Shown: positions 1 through 7,478, counted from the first letter of the stretch. The stretch: 9,907 nucleotides of DNA from Defluviitaleaceae bacterium (GCA_009784355.1 WRBU01000026.1:1-9907); one strand, 5' to 3'. Notes: generated by a model from the letters alone, not told the origin. Made by a program: numbers and translations.

Positions 1-171
1 CACAAGCCTTGTGCCTTCTTGTATGGTATTGCGCATGGACCCTGTTGGCACAGACGCATTCACAATTATTACTGTGTTTATAAACCACGCAATTAGCACT
101 GCCGAGCCAAGCATTATAACCCACGAGGCAATTTCACGCCAAAGTGGTCTTTTCTTTTCATTTGTGCCCAT
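1..171 (-). CDS. lepB: Type I signal peptidase, N-terminal part (cut by window edge)
   Basis: The first 57 residues are present and the gene runs off the left edge. A basic cytosolic start (MGTNEKKRPLWREI) is followed by one hydrophobic span at about residues 15-38 and then VPTGSMRNTI. This is the box B motif of type I signal peptidases, with the nucleophile serine at Ser45. The catalytic lysine and the rest of the S26 fold lie outside the window. The family cuts signal peptides from secreted proteins on the outer face of the membrane, anchored by the N-terminal span. The ATG at 171 is chosen because GGGAGAAG precedes it by a few bases and a good promoter lies just upstream. Identification is firm from the motif and topology; the lepB/sipS choice of symbol is by convention. 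It may process the secreted M23/SLH protein encoded next door, which is only an inference. Confidence 0.9.
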   Translation of the reverse strand, partial: MGTNEKKRPLWREIASWVIMLGSAVLIAWFINTVIIVNASVPTGSMRNTIQEGTRLV

Positions 172-202
172 AGACTTCTCCCTTAAACTTAAATATTTTA
201 AT

Positions 203-231
203 AGTATATACCAAAATACGGATAAAAACAA
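203..231 (-). promoter_or_regulatory. Sigma-A promoter of the signal peptidase gene
   Basis: On the minus strand, -35 TTGTTT (226-231) and -10 TATACT (203-208) are separated by exactly 17 bases. The predicted start near 196 gives a leader of about 25 bases before the ATG at 171, with the ribosome site inside it. Confidence 0.65.
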
Positions 232-291
232 GTGCAAATAAATTTGGGGGATGGACAATCGCACTGACTAAAGTTTACGGCAACAGGTTCT

Positions 292-320
292 CGTAGGGGC
301 GGCAAAATGCCGCCCTTACG
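292..320. repeat. Short intergenic palindrome, GTAGGGGCGG type
   Basis: Two 13-base arms (292-304 and 308-320) pair through one G-T wobble around an AAA loop. The core is GTAGGGGCGGCA / TGCCGCCCTTAC. It lies in the gap between the stop of the M23/SLH gene (356) and the signal peptidase promoter. It has no U-run on either side in the right place, so it is not a classic terminator, although it could act as a 3'-end stabiliser for the minus-strand transcript. From memory, palindromes starting GTAGGGGCG are scattered through clostridial genomes; copy number here cannot be judged from one copy. Confidence 0.55.
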
Positions 321-355
321 GTTTTATCAATGCGAGCTGCCCACATCTAAATTTG

Positions 356-2887
356 TTATGTGGCGGGGCTACCACATTTTACACAGAATTTTGCGTCCGG
401 TTTAATTGGGCTGCTGCATTGCTTACATGTGTCGGTAGCTTCTGCTTCAAAGTTGAGTTCATGGGCACTTTCGGTTGCAACTTCATTTGTGGATTCAATA
501 GTAGGCTTTACATCAGTCGTGTTTGGAGCATCGACATCATTATCACGCTTTTTGAGCATAAGGTATGTAGCGACACCAGCGGTTGTTGCTAAAACTCCGA
601 CACCTATAAGAGCTATCATAAGCCACGACAGTCCAAAAGTGCTTCCGTTGTATTCGTCATCATCCTGTGAGTCATTTTCATAGTTTTCGGGATTATCTTC
701 ATAATTAGGTTCGCTTTGCTCTTCTTCACCCATCTGCTCTAAAAGCGGCAAAAGGCGTTCAAAGGCATAGGCAATATCTTGGCTGGTTGCAGTAACTTGA
801 GGCTGAAAATTAGCTGTGTTTGGCACTCTTGTAACAATGCCGGCAGAAAGCAGGTCAGTTACTGCATCAAGAGCCCAATACGAAATTTCCTCCCAATTAC
901 CGTCAATAGCGTGGTCGTAAGTCCGAGGGAGTGAAACACCCCTAAAGTCAGCATATCTGTGTAACATAGTCGCCATTTGCTCGCGTGTCAACGGGGCATT
1001 CGGTGCAAAAGTTCCATCTCCCATGCCTTCCGTAACGTCGTATTCTGCCGCCCATTGTACCGCTTCATAAAACCACATACTTGCATCAACATCCTCAAAA
1101 ATTTGCGTACTGTTTAAAAATCTTGCCAAATTCACACCGTCCAAATTTGCCAAAACACGCACAAACATAGCACGGGTCAATGCTTGCGTCGGACGCTGTG
1201 CCAATCCGACAGCAAACATTTTGTCATTTTCAGTATTTCTTGACGTGACAGTAAAAGACCACTCGCCTTGCGTGGGGTTTAACACCCTAAAGCCACGGCT
1301 TCCAAGGCTTTCTACGACCATTTCTGTAGTGATAAGCTCTGCAGGAAAGCCCTCAAAAGCAAGATGCATATCCTCTGGCAACATGGCAATATCTGTTAGT
1401 ATGCCCTCTGTGTTGTTTCTAAACCTTCTGCCGACAGGGTCTGTCAGCTCTATTTCAAAATCACCCATTGCAGGGTCAAATAACAGCATAAAATCATTTT
1501 CGCTGGGGGTGTAAAAGAAAGGCTGGGATGTTTGCATTGAGGCAAGAGTTCCAAAAACGAAGCCATCGAAAACATATCCTGCTTGGTCTGCAATATTTGC
1601 GAGATTTCGCTCTGCTTCTATGTGATGTATGCGAAGCACAAGATATTCTATAAAATTCGCCATGTCCCCTGTAGCTTGCATATGGTTGTGAAAGGATGTA
1701 AAAAACACATGTCCCGCACCATAGTCAAAAGAAAAAGCCAGCGGTATTGCTCCAAAATTTGATATATGCCCTTGTATGTAAACGGTTGCACTGGGGTCAA
1801 GGCTTGTTATTGCCCTCCAACCGCCAAGATTAAAACGAATGTCCATTTGGTTTATACCCATATGAGTAGCAAGGCTTGTATGTACGATGTCCGCCCCAAG
1901 AACAGTCATGGCTGATGTGTTTGTGGATGATGCAAACATGCCGGGAAAGGCAATGCCAAGCTGTTGTGCTGCAAGGTCTGAGGCGTACACAATACCTCCT
2001 TGCTCTACATATTGACGCAAAATTTGCGGGCTAACATTGTCATGTGTGCCACAGTTAATGAAAATAGCGTGATACTGCAACAAAGCATTTATGTCTGCAA
2101 GATGCTGTGACGAAAGTATGTCAAAACTTTCAATAGCGGGAATGGTGCTTAAAACCTGCCCGACATTATCGTGACTGGCATCAGTTACCCCCAAGCGCAT
2201 TTGGGCGGGCTCTGGTTGCGGCGGTTGTTGAGAGGATATTTGGCGGGCAGCAATAAATTCCGTTGGATTGACAAAACCTTCGGATTCTACCATATCCCAA
2301 TGCCATGTTGCCCAGTCCCCTGCGTGGTTGTGCCACCAGCTCCTACTTGTGTTCCAAGAGGAAAGGGGATAACGTATTGCAAAATGTAGGTGAGGCGACA
2401 TAATAAAAGACGGTGTATTTTGCACAGTTGTCAAAACCCCTATTTGCTGACCTGCGCTAACGTAAATTGGATTGTTTAAAACCCCAAAACCAACCCCGTT
2501 ATGACTTGCGCCTGAGGCATTTCTTATATTTTCGTTGGGCAAAATATGAGTGTATTCTGCCCAAAAGTCCCCATGGTTTACAACAACAGTCCAGCCTATA
2601 TTGCCGTTTGTTCCGCCGTTTCTAACAGAAACAATTTGTCCGCTAGTTACAGCAAAAACTCTGTGGTCGCTTGAAGAGTGGTCTTCGCCTGTATGAAAGC
2701 CGCTATAACCAAGAACACGCCAATCACCTCTAAATGGTCCCGTTACAGTATAGTCGTTCATTGGCATACGGTATTGTTCTTGATTTGCTACGGCTTCTTG
2801 CGGAATAAAGATTATAAAAGAAATTGTCATAAGAGCCGTCAAAACAAGGCTTAACGCTTTTTTAAATTTATCTTTCACATCCATCAC
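356..2887 (-). CDS. Secreted M23 peptidase-SLH protein with C-terminal membrane span and zinc ribbon
   Basis: This is an 843-residue multidomain surface protein. Residues 1-34 form a signal peptide (basic start, hydrophobic 11-28, AVA before Asn35). Residues about 40-210 are an M23/LytM metallopeptidase domain with all zinc and catalytic positions visible: HTGED (His65, Asp69), YTH (His114) and HLH (His166, His168). This family cuts peptide cross-links in peptidoglycan. Residues about 229-415 look like a GATase1-like alpha/beta fold without a clear catalytic triad. Residues about 440-562 look like a beta-sandwich. SLH repeats follow at about 564-715, the clearest being 597-647 (FEDV..., GMGDGTFAPN, LTREQ). 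Then come an acidic linker (718-747), one membrane span (752-777) followed by KKR, and a zinc ribbon (Cys821, Cys824, Cys835, Cys838). The start is uncertain: GTG 2887, ATG 2884 or GTG 2878. GGTGAT just before 2878 resembles the distal half of a ribosome site. It is probably transcribed alone. Confidence 0.88.
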   Translation of the reverse strand: MMDVKDKFKKALSLVLTALMTISFIIFIPQEAVANQEQYRMPMNDYTVTGPFRGDWRVLGYSGFHTGEDHSSSDHRVFAVTSGQIVSVRNGGTNGNIGWTVVVNHGDFWAEYTHILPNENIRNASGASHNGVGFGVLNNPIYVSAGQQIGVLTTVQNTPSFIMSPHLHFAIRYPLSSWNTSRSWWHNHAGDWATWHWDMVESEGFVNPTEFIAARQISSQQPPQPEPAQMRLGVTDASHDNVGQVLSTIPAIESFDILSSQHLADINALLQYHAIFINCGTHDNVSPQILRQYVEQGGIVYASDLAAQQLGIAFPGMFASSTNTSAMTVLGADIVHTSLATHMGINQMDIRFNLGGWRAITSLDPSATVYIQGHISNFGAIPLAFSFDYGAGHVFFTSFHNHMQATGDMANFIEYLVLRIHHIEAERNLANIADQAGYVFDGFVFGTLASMQTSQPFFYTPSENDFMLLFDPAMGDFEIELTDPVGRRFRNNTEGILTDIAMLPEDMHLAFEGFPAELITTEMVVESLGSRGFRVLNPTQGEWSFTVTSRNTENDKMFAVGLAQRPTQALTRAMFVRVLANLDGVNLARFLNSTQIFEDVDASMWFYEAVQWAAEYDVTEGMGDGTFAPNAPLTREQMATMLHRYADFRGVSLPRTYDHAIDGNWEEISYWALDAVTDLLSAGIVTRVPNTANFQPQVTATSQDIAYAFERLLPLLEQMGEEEQSEPNYEDNPENYENDSQDDDEYNGSTFGLSWLMIALIGVGVLATTAGVATYLMLKKRDNDVDAPNTTDVKPTIESTNEVATESAHELNFEAEATDTCKQCSSPIKPDAKFCVKCGSPAT

Positions 2888-2908
2888 CGTCCATTTTAAT
2901 ATGCAATA

Positions 2909-2937
2909 ATTTTATCATGTTTTGAGCGGTTTTGCAA
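2909..2937 (-). promoter_or_regulatory. Sigma-A promoter of the M23/SLH gene
   Basis: On the minus strand, -35 TTGCAA (2932-2937) and -10 TAAAAT (2909-2914) are 17 bases apart. It sits directly after the terminator of the upstream miniprotein gene, so the large gene appears to have its own short-leader transcript, starting about 15-25 bases before the candidate start codons. Confidence 0.65.
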
Positions 2938-2938
2938 C

Positions 2939-2969
2939 AAAAAAATCGGGGCTTTACACCCCGATTTTT
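2939..2969 (-). terminator. Intrinsic terminator of the miniprotein gene
   Basis: Perfect 11-bp stem (AAAAATCGGGG / CCCCGATTTTT) with a 7-base loop. In the minus direction it ends in seven T residues and begins right after the miniprotein stop codon at 2971. Its tight fit to that stop supports the small gene being real. Confidence 0.9.
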
Positions 2970-2970
2970 C

Positions 2971-3126
2971 TTACGCTTCCATTCCAAGAAGCCCGCCTTG
3001 CCCTGACATCATCATGATGAGCAAAAGCATCATGAAATTATCGTTGCCGCCAAATGGATTGTTATCCATCATCATCATGATGAGCAAAAGCGGCATCATG
3101 TTATTTGGTCTAGGTCTGTGATGCAT
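2971..3126 (-). CDS. 51-aa methionine/leucine-rich miniprotein, function unknown
   Basis: A short ORF of 51 codons that standard length cut-offs would miss. It starts at ATG 3126, six bases after a textbook ribosome site (GAGGTGG), and its TAA touches a strong terminator. The product has about 14 Met and 9 Leu. Two near-copies of a hydrophobic block, MMPLLLIMMMM and MMLLLIMMM, are separated by an Asn/Gly-rich turn (DNNPFGGNDN). The tail is SGQGGLLGMEA. At DNA level the blocks share a 22-base identical direct repeat (3007-3028 and 3070-3091). There is no signal peptide, no cysteine, and each hydrophobic block is too short for a standard membrane span. I have a loose recollection of similar Met/Leu-rich small ORFs in Clostridia but no assigned role. 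It is divergent from the PH-like/MATE operon. Membrane association, metal binding by Met clusters, or a regulatory peptide are all possible; none is shown. Confidence 0.75.
   Translation of the reverse strand: MHHRPRPNNMMPLLLIMMMMDNNPFGGNDNFMMLLLIMMMSGQGGLLGMEA
3007..3091. repeat. 22-base direct repeat inside the miniprotein gene
   Basis: The 22 bases at 3007-3028 recur exactly at 3070-3091 (offset 63, a multiple of three), so the reading frame is kept. The repeat encodes the LLLIMMM block and suggests an internal duplication in the miniprotein. Confidence 0.85.
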
Positions 3127-3240
3127 TCAAAACCACCTCAATTTATTTGTCAATAACATAATATGTCAGGACAAGTAGAAAAATGACAAAAATTTGAAAA
3201 AAATGTCCATGCGTGGCATGTCTTCAAAAACCTTTTATAG

Positions 3241-3269
3241 TTGCAAAAATTCTATTAGTCTGATATAAT
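3241..3269 (+). promoter_or_regulatory. Sigma-A promoter of the PH-like/MATE operon
   Basis: -35 TTGCAA (3241-3246) and a perfect -10 TATAAT (3264-3269) are separated by 17 bases. The expected transcript start near 3276 rules out the upstream TTG at 3271 as start codon and supports the GTG at 3295. The rest of the divergent gap (3127-3240) is AT-rich, with only a weak CATGC/GCATG hairpin near 3208-3220 and no clear promoter for the miniprotein. Confidence 0.8.
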
Positions 3270-3294
3270 ATTGAAAATGGAAGGGGTGGCCGTT

Positions 3295-3741
3295 GTGGAA
3301 AAAGATTCAATAACGCTTGCCGTAGTATATTCGGTCTTTATGTATAGGGTCAATGTAGCTTTGGCAGGCATTTTACTTTTTATTAATGTTCAAATTTTTG
3401 GAAACATAATGTTTTTTGCAGACTCGGAAATCGTTACGCAAAACGCCCCTTTTATAAGCGGCGGGCTTATGCTTTTAAGTCTTATTTACGGCTTTTACGC
3501 TTTTAACGGAATGCTTACAAAAATAACTGTTTTTGAAGATGCATTGGAGTATAAGTCTATTTTGCGCCGTGTACGTATTGAGGCGGCTGACATTGCCTCG
3601 GTTTCTTTTTATAGAAGAGACAAAACACGCCTTAAAATTACCATTGAAAGAAAAGAAGATAAACCTTTTATAATAAATGCCGCAAAATTTAAAGACAGTC
3701 AGCCCGTCGTGGATTTTTGCAGCCGTTTTAAAAAAGTCTAG
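3295..3741 (+). CDS. Small two-span membrane protein with PH-like C-terminal domain
   Basis: Taken from GTG 3295 the product is 148 residues. This start is preferred because AAGGGGTGG lies just before it and the promoter start point excludes codons further upstream. Two hydrophobic spans (about residues 15-40 and 53-72) form a hairpin. A soluble tail follows (about 74-146: LTKITVFEDALEYKSILRRVRI..., then ITIERKEDKPFIINAAKF), whose alternating strands and final helix resemble the bacterial PH domains found after paired membrane spans. That resemblance is by pattern only. Its stop lies 9 bases before the MATE start, with the MATE ribosome site in between, so the two are co-transcribed. It may be an accessory or membrane-sensing partner of the transporter, or simply a neighbour. 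Confidence 0.75.
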   Translation: MEKDSITLAVVYSVFMYRVNVALAGILLFINVQIFGNIMFFADSEIVTQNAPFISGGLMLLSLIYGFYAFNGMLTKITVFEDALEYKSILRRVRIEAADIASVSFYRRDKTRLKITIERKEDKPFIINAAKFKDSQPVVDFCSRFKKV

Positions 3742-3750
3742 CGGAGGGCA

Positions 3751-5124
3751 ATGCATTTGGATGCAAAATTTAATTTAACTCAAGGTCCTATATTAAAAAA
3801 ACTGGTTACCATGGCTATGCCTATAATGGCAACCAGTTTTTTTCAAATGGCATTTAATCTTGCAGACATGTTTTGGCTTGGTCGGTTGGGTTCAGATGCA
3901 GTTGCGGCGGCTGGTACGGCTGGGCTTTTCTTTTGGCTGTCAATGGCTTTAATTTTCATTGGGCGCATGGGGGCGCAAATTGGCGTTTCACAAAATATGG
4001 GTAAAGGCGACCCAAAAGCCGCCAAAGGCTTTGCACAAAACTCTTTTGCGGTATCACTTGTTTTGGGTGTCGCATTTACGACGGTTATATTAATTTTTCC
4101 AAACCAGCTTTTAGGATTTTTTGACCTAGAAGCGGACGTTGCCCTTCAAGCCCGCCAGTACCTTGTCACCACAGCCTTTGCATTGCCCTTTATATTTGCT
4201 CATCAGGTAATTTCAGGTGCGTTTATTGGGTTTGGCAACACAAAAATACCTTTTTACATAAATTCGCTGGGGCTTGCCGTTAATATTGCTATTACTCCGC
4301 TTTTTATTTTTACCTTTGACATGGGTATTGTTGGTGCGGGTATTGCCACCGTAATTGCTTCTGCCCTCAACCTTACCCTAAAAGTTTACGCAATGAAATG
4401 GTACAAAAAACGCCCATTCCCCGACTATCGCATTTTAGCAAAGCCCGATGGAGCTTCTGTGCGCCAAATTTTTAAATGGGGTGCGCCTATTGGGATAGAG
4501 TCCGCCCTTTTCACCATGTTGTTTATGATTGTTACCCGTCTTGTATCGGACTTTGGAACAGGAGCTTTGGCTGCACAGCGTGTTGGCAGTCAGGTAGAAT
4601 CTTTGGCGTGGATGATGGCTGGCGGCTTTTCGTCTGCTATAACCGCTTTTATGGGGCAAAACTTTGGGGCAAAAAAATACGGGCGAATGCGCAAGGCGTA
4701 TAAACTCTCGCTAATGGTTATGGGGTCATACGGCGCATTTATCGGTATTGTGCTATTCGTTTTCGCCGCCCCTTTGGTTGGAATTTTTTTAGAAGACCCC
4801 GATTATATAGTGTTTGGTGTTGAATATTTGAGGGTTTTTGCATTTACTCAGTTGTTATTTTGTATGGAGGAAGTTGCGGCGGGGTCTTTCCGTGGTCGCG
4901 GGCTAACATATAAGCCCACTGTGGTGAGCATTACATGCAATATACTTCGTGTAGCAATGGCTTATATTATGGTTTTTGTGTTCGATTTTGGGCTTATAGG
5001 AATTTGGATAGGCATTGCAATTTCGGTAACAATACGTTCAAGCTGGATGATAATTTGGTACAAAATAAATCAGGCAAAAAGTTTGCCAAAACACGACGAA
5101 GACACAGCCTTGACACCGCAATAA
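3751..5124 (+). CDS. MATE-family multidrug/cation efflux transporter
   Basis: This is a 457-residue polytopic membrane protein, the usual length for MATE transporters (12 spans, two six-span halves). These export organic cations or drugs using Na+ or H+ gradients. The N-terminal half begins with the family-typical GPILKKLVTMAMPIMA and NLADMFWLGRLG (residues 12-47). The second half begins near 237 (RQIFKWGAPIGIESALF) and shows ALAAQRVGSQVESLAW and SSAITAFMGQNFGAKKYGR (272-312). The C-terminus is a short polar tail (KSLPKHDEDTALTPQ). Substrate and coupling ion cannot be told. The ATG at 3751 follows GGAGGG by two bases, a tight spacing, but the MATE N-terminus then aligns naturally. It forms an operon with the upstream PH-like gene. 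Oddities are a terminator-like hairpin in codons 15-31 and the promoter of the next gene within its last codons. Confidence 0.92.
   Translation: MHLDAKFNLTQGPILKKLVTMAMPIMATSFFQMAFNLADMFWLGRLGSDAVAAAGTAGLFFWLSMALIFIGRMGAQIGVSQNMGKGDPKAAKGFAQNSFAVSLVLGVAFTTVILIFPNQLLGFFDLEADVALQARQYLVTTAFALPFIFAHQVISGAFIGFGNTKIPFYINSLGLAVNIAITPLFIFTFDMGIVGAGIATVIASALNLTLKVYAMKWYKKRPFPDYRILAKPDGASVRQIFKWGAPIGIESALFTMLFMIVTRLVSDFGTGALAAQRVGSQVESLAWMMAGGFSSAITAFMGQNFGAKKYGRMRKAYKLSLMVMGSYGAFIGIVLFVFAAPLVGIFLEDPDYIVFGVEYLRVFAFTQLLFCMEEVAAGSFRGRGLTYKPTVVSITCNILRVAMAYIMVFVFDFGLIGIWIGIAISVTIRSSWMIIWYKINQAKSLPKHDEDTALTPQ
3795..3843 (+). promoter_or_regulatory. Terminator-like hairpin inside the 5' end of the MATE gene
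   Basis: A perfect 13-bp inverted repeat (3795-3807 with 3831-3843: AAAAAAACTGGTT / AACCAGTTTTTTT) continues after one A-C mismatch with four more pairs (CCAT/ATGG). The right arm ends in seven T residues. The shape is that of an intrinsic terminator, but it lies within coding sequence about 45-90 bases after the ATG. It could attenuate MATE transcription or be a coincidence of the codons for LVTMAMPIMATSFF. Confidence 0.4.
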
Positions 5125-5139
5125 TGTAGATGATATAAT
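5110..5139 (+). promoter_or_regulatory. Consensus sigma-A promoter for the 763-aa gene, inside the MATE 3' end
   Basis: Perfect -35 TTGACA (5110-5115) and perfect -10 TATAAT (5134-5139) with an 18-base spacer. The -35 lies in the last codons of the MATE gene. No terminator is visible in the 61-base gap, so the downstream gene could receive both read-through and its own transcript, starting near 5146. Confidence 0.85.
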
Positions 5140-5185
5140 GCCCCTAATAAAAACCCCTAACACAAGCGAGAAAGGATGAGCAGGC

Positions 5186-7477
5186 ATGGCATTAAAGGAA
5201 TACAAGCAAGGCGACGTGCTTTGTGCGGCAGGACAAAAGGCACAAACGCTGTATTTTGTGACCAAGGGCAACGTTAAAGGCTCTTTTTTAGGGCGTACGT
5301 TTAATTTTGGGCAAGGCGACGCAATAGGGCTTTGCGCTTTAAGCGGCGGAAATTATGCGATGACATATACTGCCGCCAGTGATGATTTGGTCGTTTTCCC
5401 GTATCCATGCTGTTGTTTGGGCGATGCGGAAAAACCTCTTAAAACCAGCGCAGATTTAATGTGGAAAACCGTGAACAGCCTTGGGAAGCAAAATTCACAA
5501 ATTTTGAGCTTGCGTAGCCGCTTAAAAAATGAAGCACAAAAGGCATATGAATTTTTGACAACAGCGTATGCCGAATACAAGCGGCTTTGCAACACATATT
5601 CTTTTTCTGCAAAACAATTAATGGGCGTGGATTTGATGTCATCACCCAGCGACGGCGACACTATGGAAGATTGGAAACAAAATTACTATCACGAAATTTT
5701 AAAGCTGGACAGCAATTTACAACGTGACTTTTTCGCACCTTCCGGCATATCTTGGGGTTTTTTACAAATAGGTGTTGGGCATCTTGAAAAAATTTTAAAA
5801 TCGGCAGAAGGCTATTACGGCTACTTGCAAGGAATTGCCAAAGTTTATATAGACGTTACAGGGCTTGACCTTTTAGGGTTTGTTATGGAGTTACACAAAA
5901 ATAGCATACATTTGCGCGGGGCGGACGAAGCCGTCGGCACATTGGTAAAGCAAATTGCAGAACTATTACAAAACACAACAGGCGTTGACCAAAATTTGCT
6001 CAAAGAGCGTGTCGGTGATTTTAGCAAAAACTTGGCAAAGCCCATTAGTGATGAAGAAATGCAAGACGCACCAGCAACGGACGGCTCTAGCGGCGTTAAA
6101 GCAAACCTCAAAGACTCACTGTACACCATTTTAGAGTACGCAGGGGTTGACGAGGAAGAAATTAACAAATTTGCCCGCAACATCCACGAGTTTACAAGTG
6201 TAAGAGATAGAACATCAAGCGAAAACGACGTTTATCGCCTTCGCCGTGAGCTAACAAACGACTTTTACACTGTTTATACTTCCGTACTTATCAAAAGTCT
6301 TGAAGATAAACAGTTGCCAACAGTTATCAAAATGTTCTTAAACTTTGGGTATATGGATGCAGATTTGGCAGGACACGACAATGCCGACTACTTATACAGC
6401 ATTGCAGACAGCTACAAAGGCGACCCACAAAACGGGGTTTACACCATTACAGAATGGCTGTCGGCTATATATAAAGGCGAAAAAGAGCCAAGCCAAGGCG
6501 ACCTCGATATGGATTTTGCGCTATATGTTAAAGAAGCATTGCAAAGCCGCCGTTTAGACCAAGTAGAGTATGAAAAAGAAGAAAAACGTATGATGGCAGA
6601 CAATGGCGAAAAATTGCGTTTTGAGCTTGAAAATGTATTCCCGATAGGCAATAAAATTACTTTTGGGCGCATATCAAGCTATTGTCCCGTTTTTGGCGAC
6701 CACAACGTGCAGCGCAATTTGCCGGGTGCTCTCGTAACTGCCCAAAGAGTCAGCGAAACATTAAAAGAAATTACAGACCTTGATTTCTCGGCATTTTATC
6801 GTGAAATCATGTACAGTAACCAAGAATTGGAAATTAACAGTGCGCAGACCAGCATAGAGCATATGCCGAATTTTATTTTGATGCCGAATGTTGGTACAAG
6901 AGGGGCTATGTGGCAAGAAATTGAAGGGCGCAACCGCAATACAAAGGCAAGGGTGTTTTTGCCCGCTTTTATGCTTGAAGACTTGCGCAATATTATGATG
7001 CGTCTTACTGGCGAATTTAGATGGGAAATATGCAAGCGTACTCAGGGCGCAAGATGGTCTGATGCCAGCTACCCATCCCTAACCAGTGAATACTTCACAT
7101 ACCTTCAATTTTACCGTGGCAACCGTGATTTGTCTGTTGATTCAAAGGCATCTGTTAAAACAGAGCTTATGCGTGCCCGTAATGTATACCGTGCTGTGTT
7201 TGTGAATAATTATATAGACTGGCTAATGTATGAATCTGGCGGCTCACAGCGTCTTAACAAAGTTGCACGCCGTATTATGATGATGTATTGCCCTTTCCCA
7301 GCAGAGCATCGCCAAAAGCTGGGTCAAAACCCGCAATATGCAGACCCTGTAAAACAATACGAACTTGCCAAAGGTAAGGACGTACAAAAACTCAGCAATA
7401 CAATGCAAAAAGTAAAGCAGTTAAATAAGCCTATCCCGCAAGAACTTCTTGATGAAGTGGCATTTTTAGAAAAATAG
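5186..7477 (+). CDS. Large protein with cyclic-nucleotide-binding-like N-terminus, otherwise unknown
   Basis: This is a 763-residue, apparently cytosolic protein (no signal peptide or membrane span). Residues about 4-75 match the Crp/cNMP-binding jelly roll: YKQGDVLCAAGQKAQTLYFVTKGNVKG, then GQGDAIGLCALSGGNYAMTYTAASDDLVVF. The phosphate cassette is altered: the usual Arg position appears to be Tyr or another residue, so classic cAMP binding is doubtful. No helix-turn-helix follows, unlike Crp/Fnr regulators. The rest (about 85-763) is mostly helical, with no domain I recognise. A conserved-looking basic/aromatic C-terminal block lies at about 560-700 (MPNVGTRGAMWQEIEGRNRN, LTGEFRWEICKRTQGARW). 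ATG 5186 follows AGAAAGGA at about 9 bases. It is transcribed from a consensus promoter as a single gene ending in a strong terminator. It could be a nucleotide-sensing effector or scaffold. No catalytic motif was found. Confidence 0.85.
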   Translation: MALKEYKQGDVLCAAGQKAQTLYFVTKGNVKGSFLGRTFNFGQGDAIGLCALSGGNYAMTYTAASDDLVVFPYPCCCLGDAEKPLKTSADLMWKTVNSLGKQNSQILSLRSRLKNEAQKAYEFLTTAYAEYKRLCNTYSFSAKQLMGVDLMSSPSDGDTMEDWKQNYYHEILKLDSNLQRDFFAPSGISWGFLQIGVGHLEKILKSAEGYYGYLQGIAKVYIDVTGLDLLGFVMELHKNSIHLRGADEAVGTLVKQIAELLQNTTGVDQNLLKERVGDFSKNLAKPISDEEMQDAPATDGSSGVKANLKDSLYTILEYAGVDEEEINKFARNIHEFTSVRDRTSSENDVYRLRRELTNDFYTVYTSVLIKSLEDKQLPTVIKMFLNFGYMDADLAGHDNADYLYSIADSYKGDPQNGVYTITEWLSAIYKGEKEPSQGDLDMDFALYVKEALQSRRLDQVEYEKEEKRMMADNGEKLRFELENVFPIGNKITFGRISSYCPVFGDHNVQRNLPGALVTAQRVSETLKEITDLDFSAFYREIMYSNQELEINSAQTSIEHMPNFILMPNVGTRGAMWQEIEGRNRNTKARVFLPAFMLEDLRNIMMRLTGEFRWEICKRTQGARWSDASYPSLTSEYFTYLQFYRGNRDLSVDSKASVKTELMRARNVYRAVFVNNYIDWLMYESGGSQRLNKVARRIMMMYCPFPAEHRQKLGQNPQYADPVKQYELAKGKDVQKLSNTMQKVKQLNKPIPQELLDEVAFLEK

Positions 7478-7478
7478 C

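Noticed and set aside
11..241. Plus-strand 76-codon ORF at the left edge
   Set aside because: It lies opposite the clear signal peptidase start and its promoter, has no ribosome site, and its product resembles nothing.
2901..3200. CRISPR-like or tandem repeat array
   Set aside because: The two 22-base copies are within one reading frame, 63 bases apart, and encode repeated LLLIMMM; there are no further units.
3193..3230. Possible riboswitch or structured leader before the PH-like/MATE operon
   Set aside because: Only a five-pair CATGC/GCATG hairpin is seen, and it lies upstream of the promoter, so it would not be in that transcript.
3475..3756. Minus-strand 93-codon ORF under the PH-like gene
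   Set aside because: It is antisense to a well-supported gene with promoter and operon context; the composition is that of a shadow frame.
5845..6183. Minus-strand 112-codon ORF inside the 763-aa gene
   Set aside because: It has no promoter or ribosome site, and the plus-strand frame is continuous and well supported.
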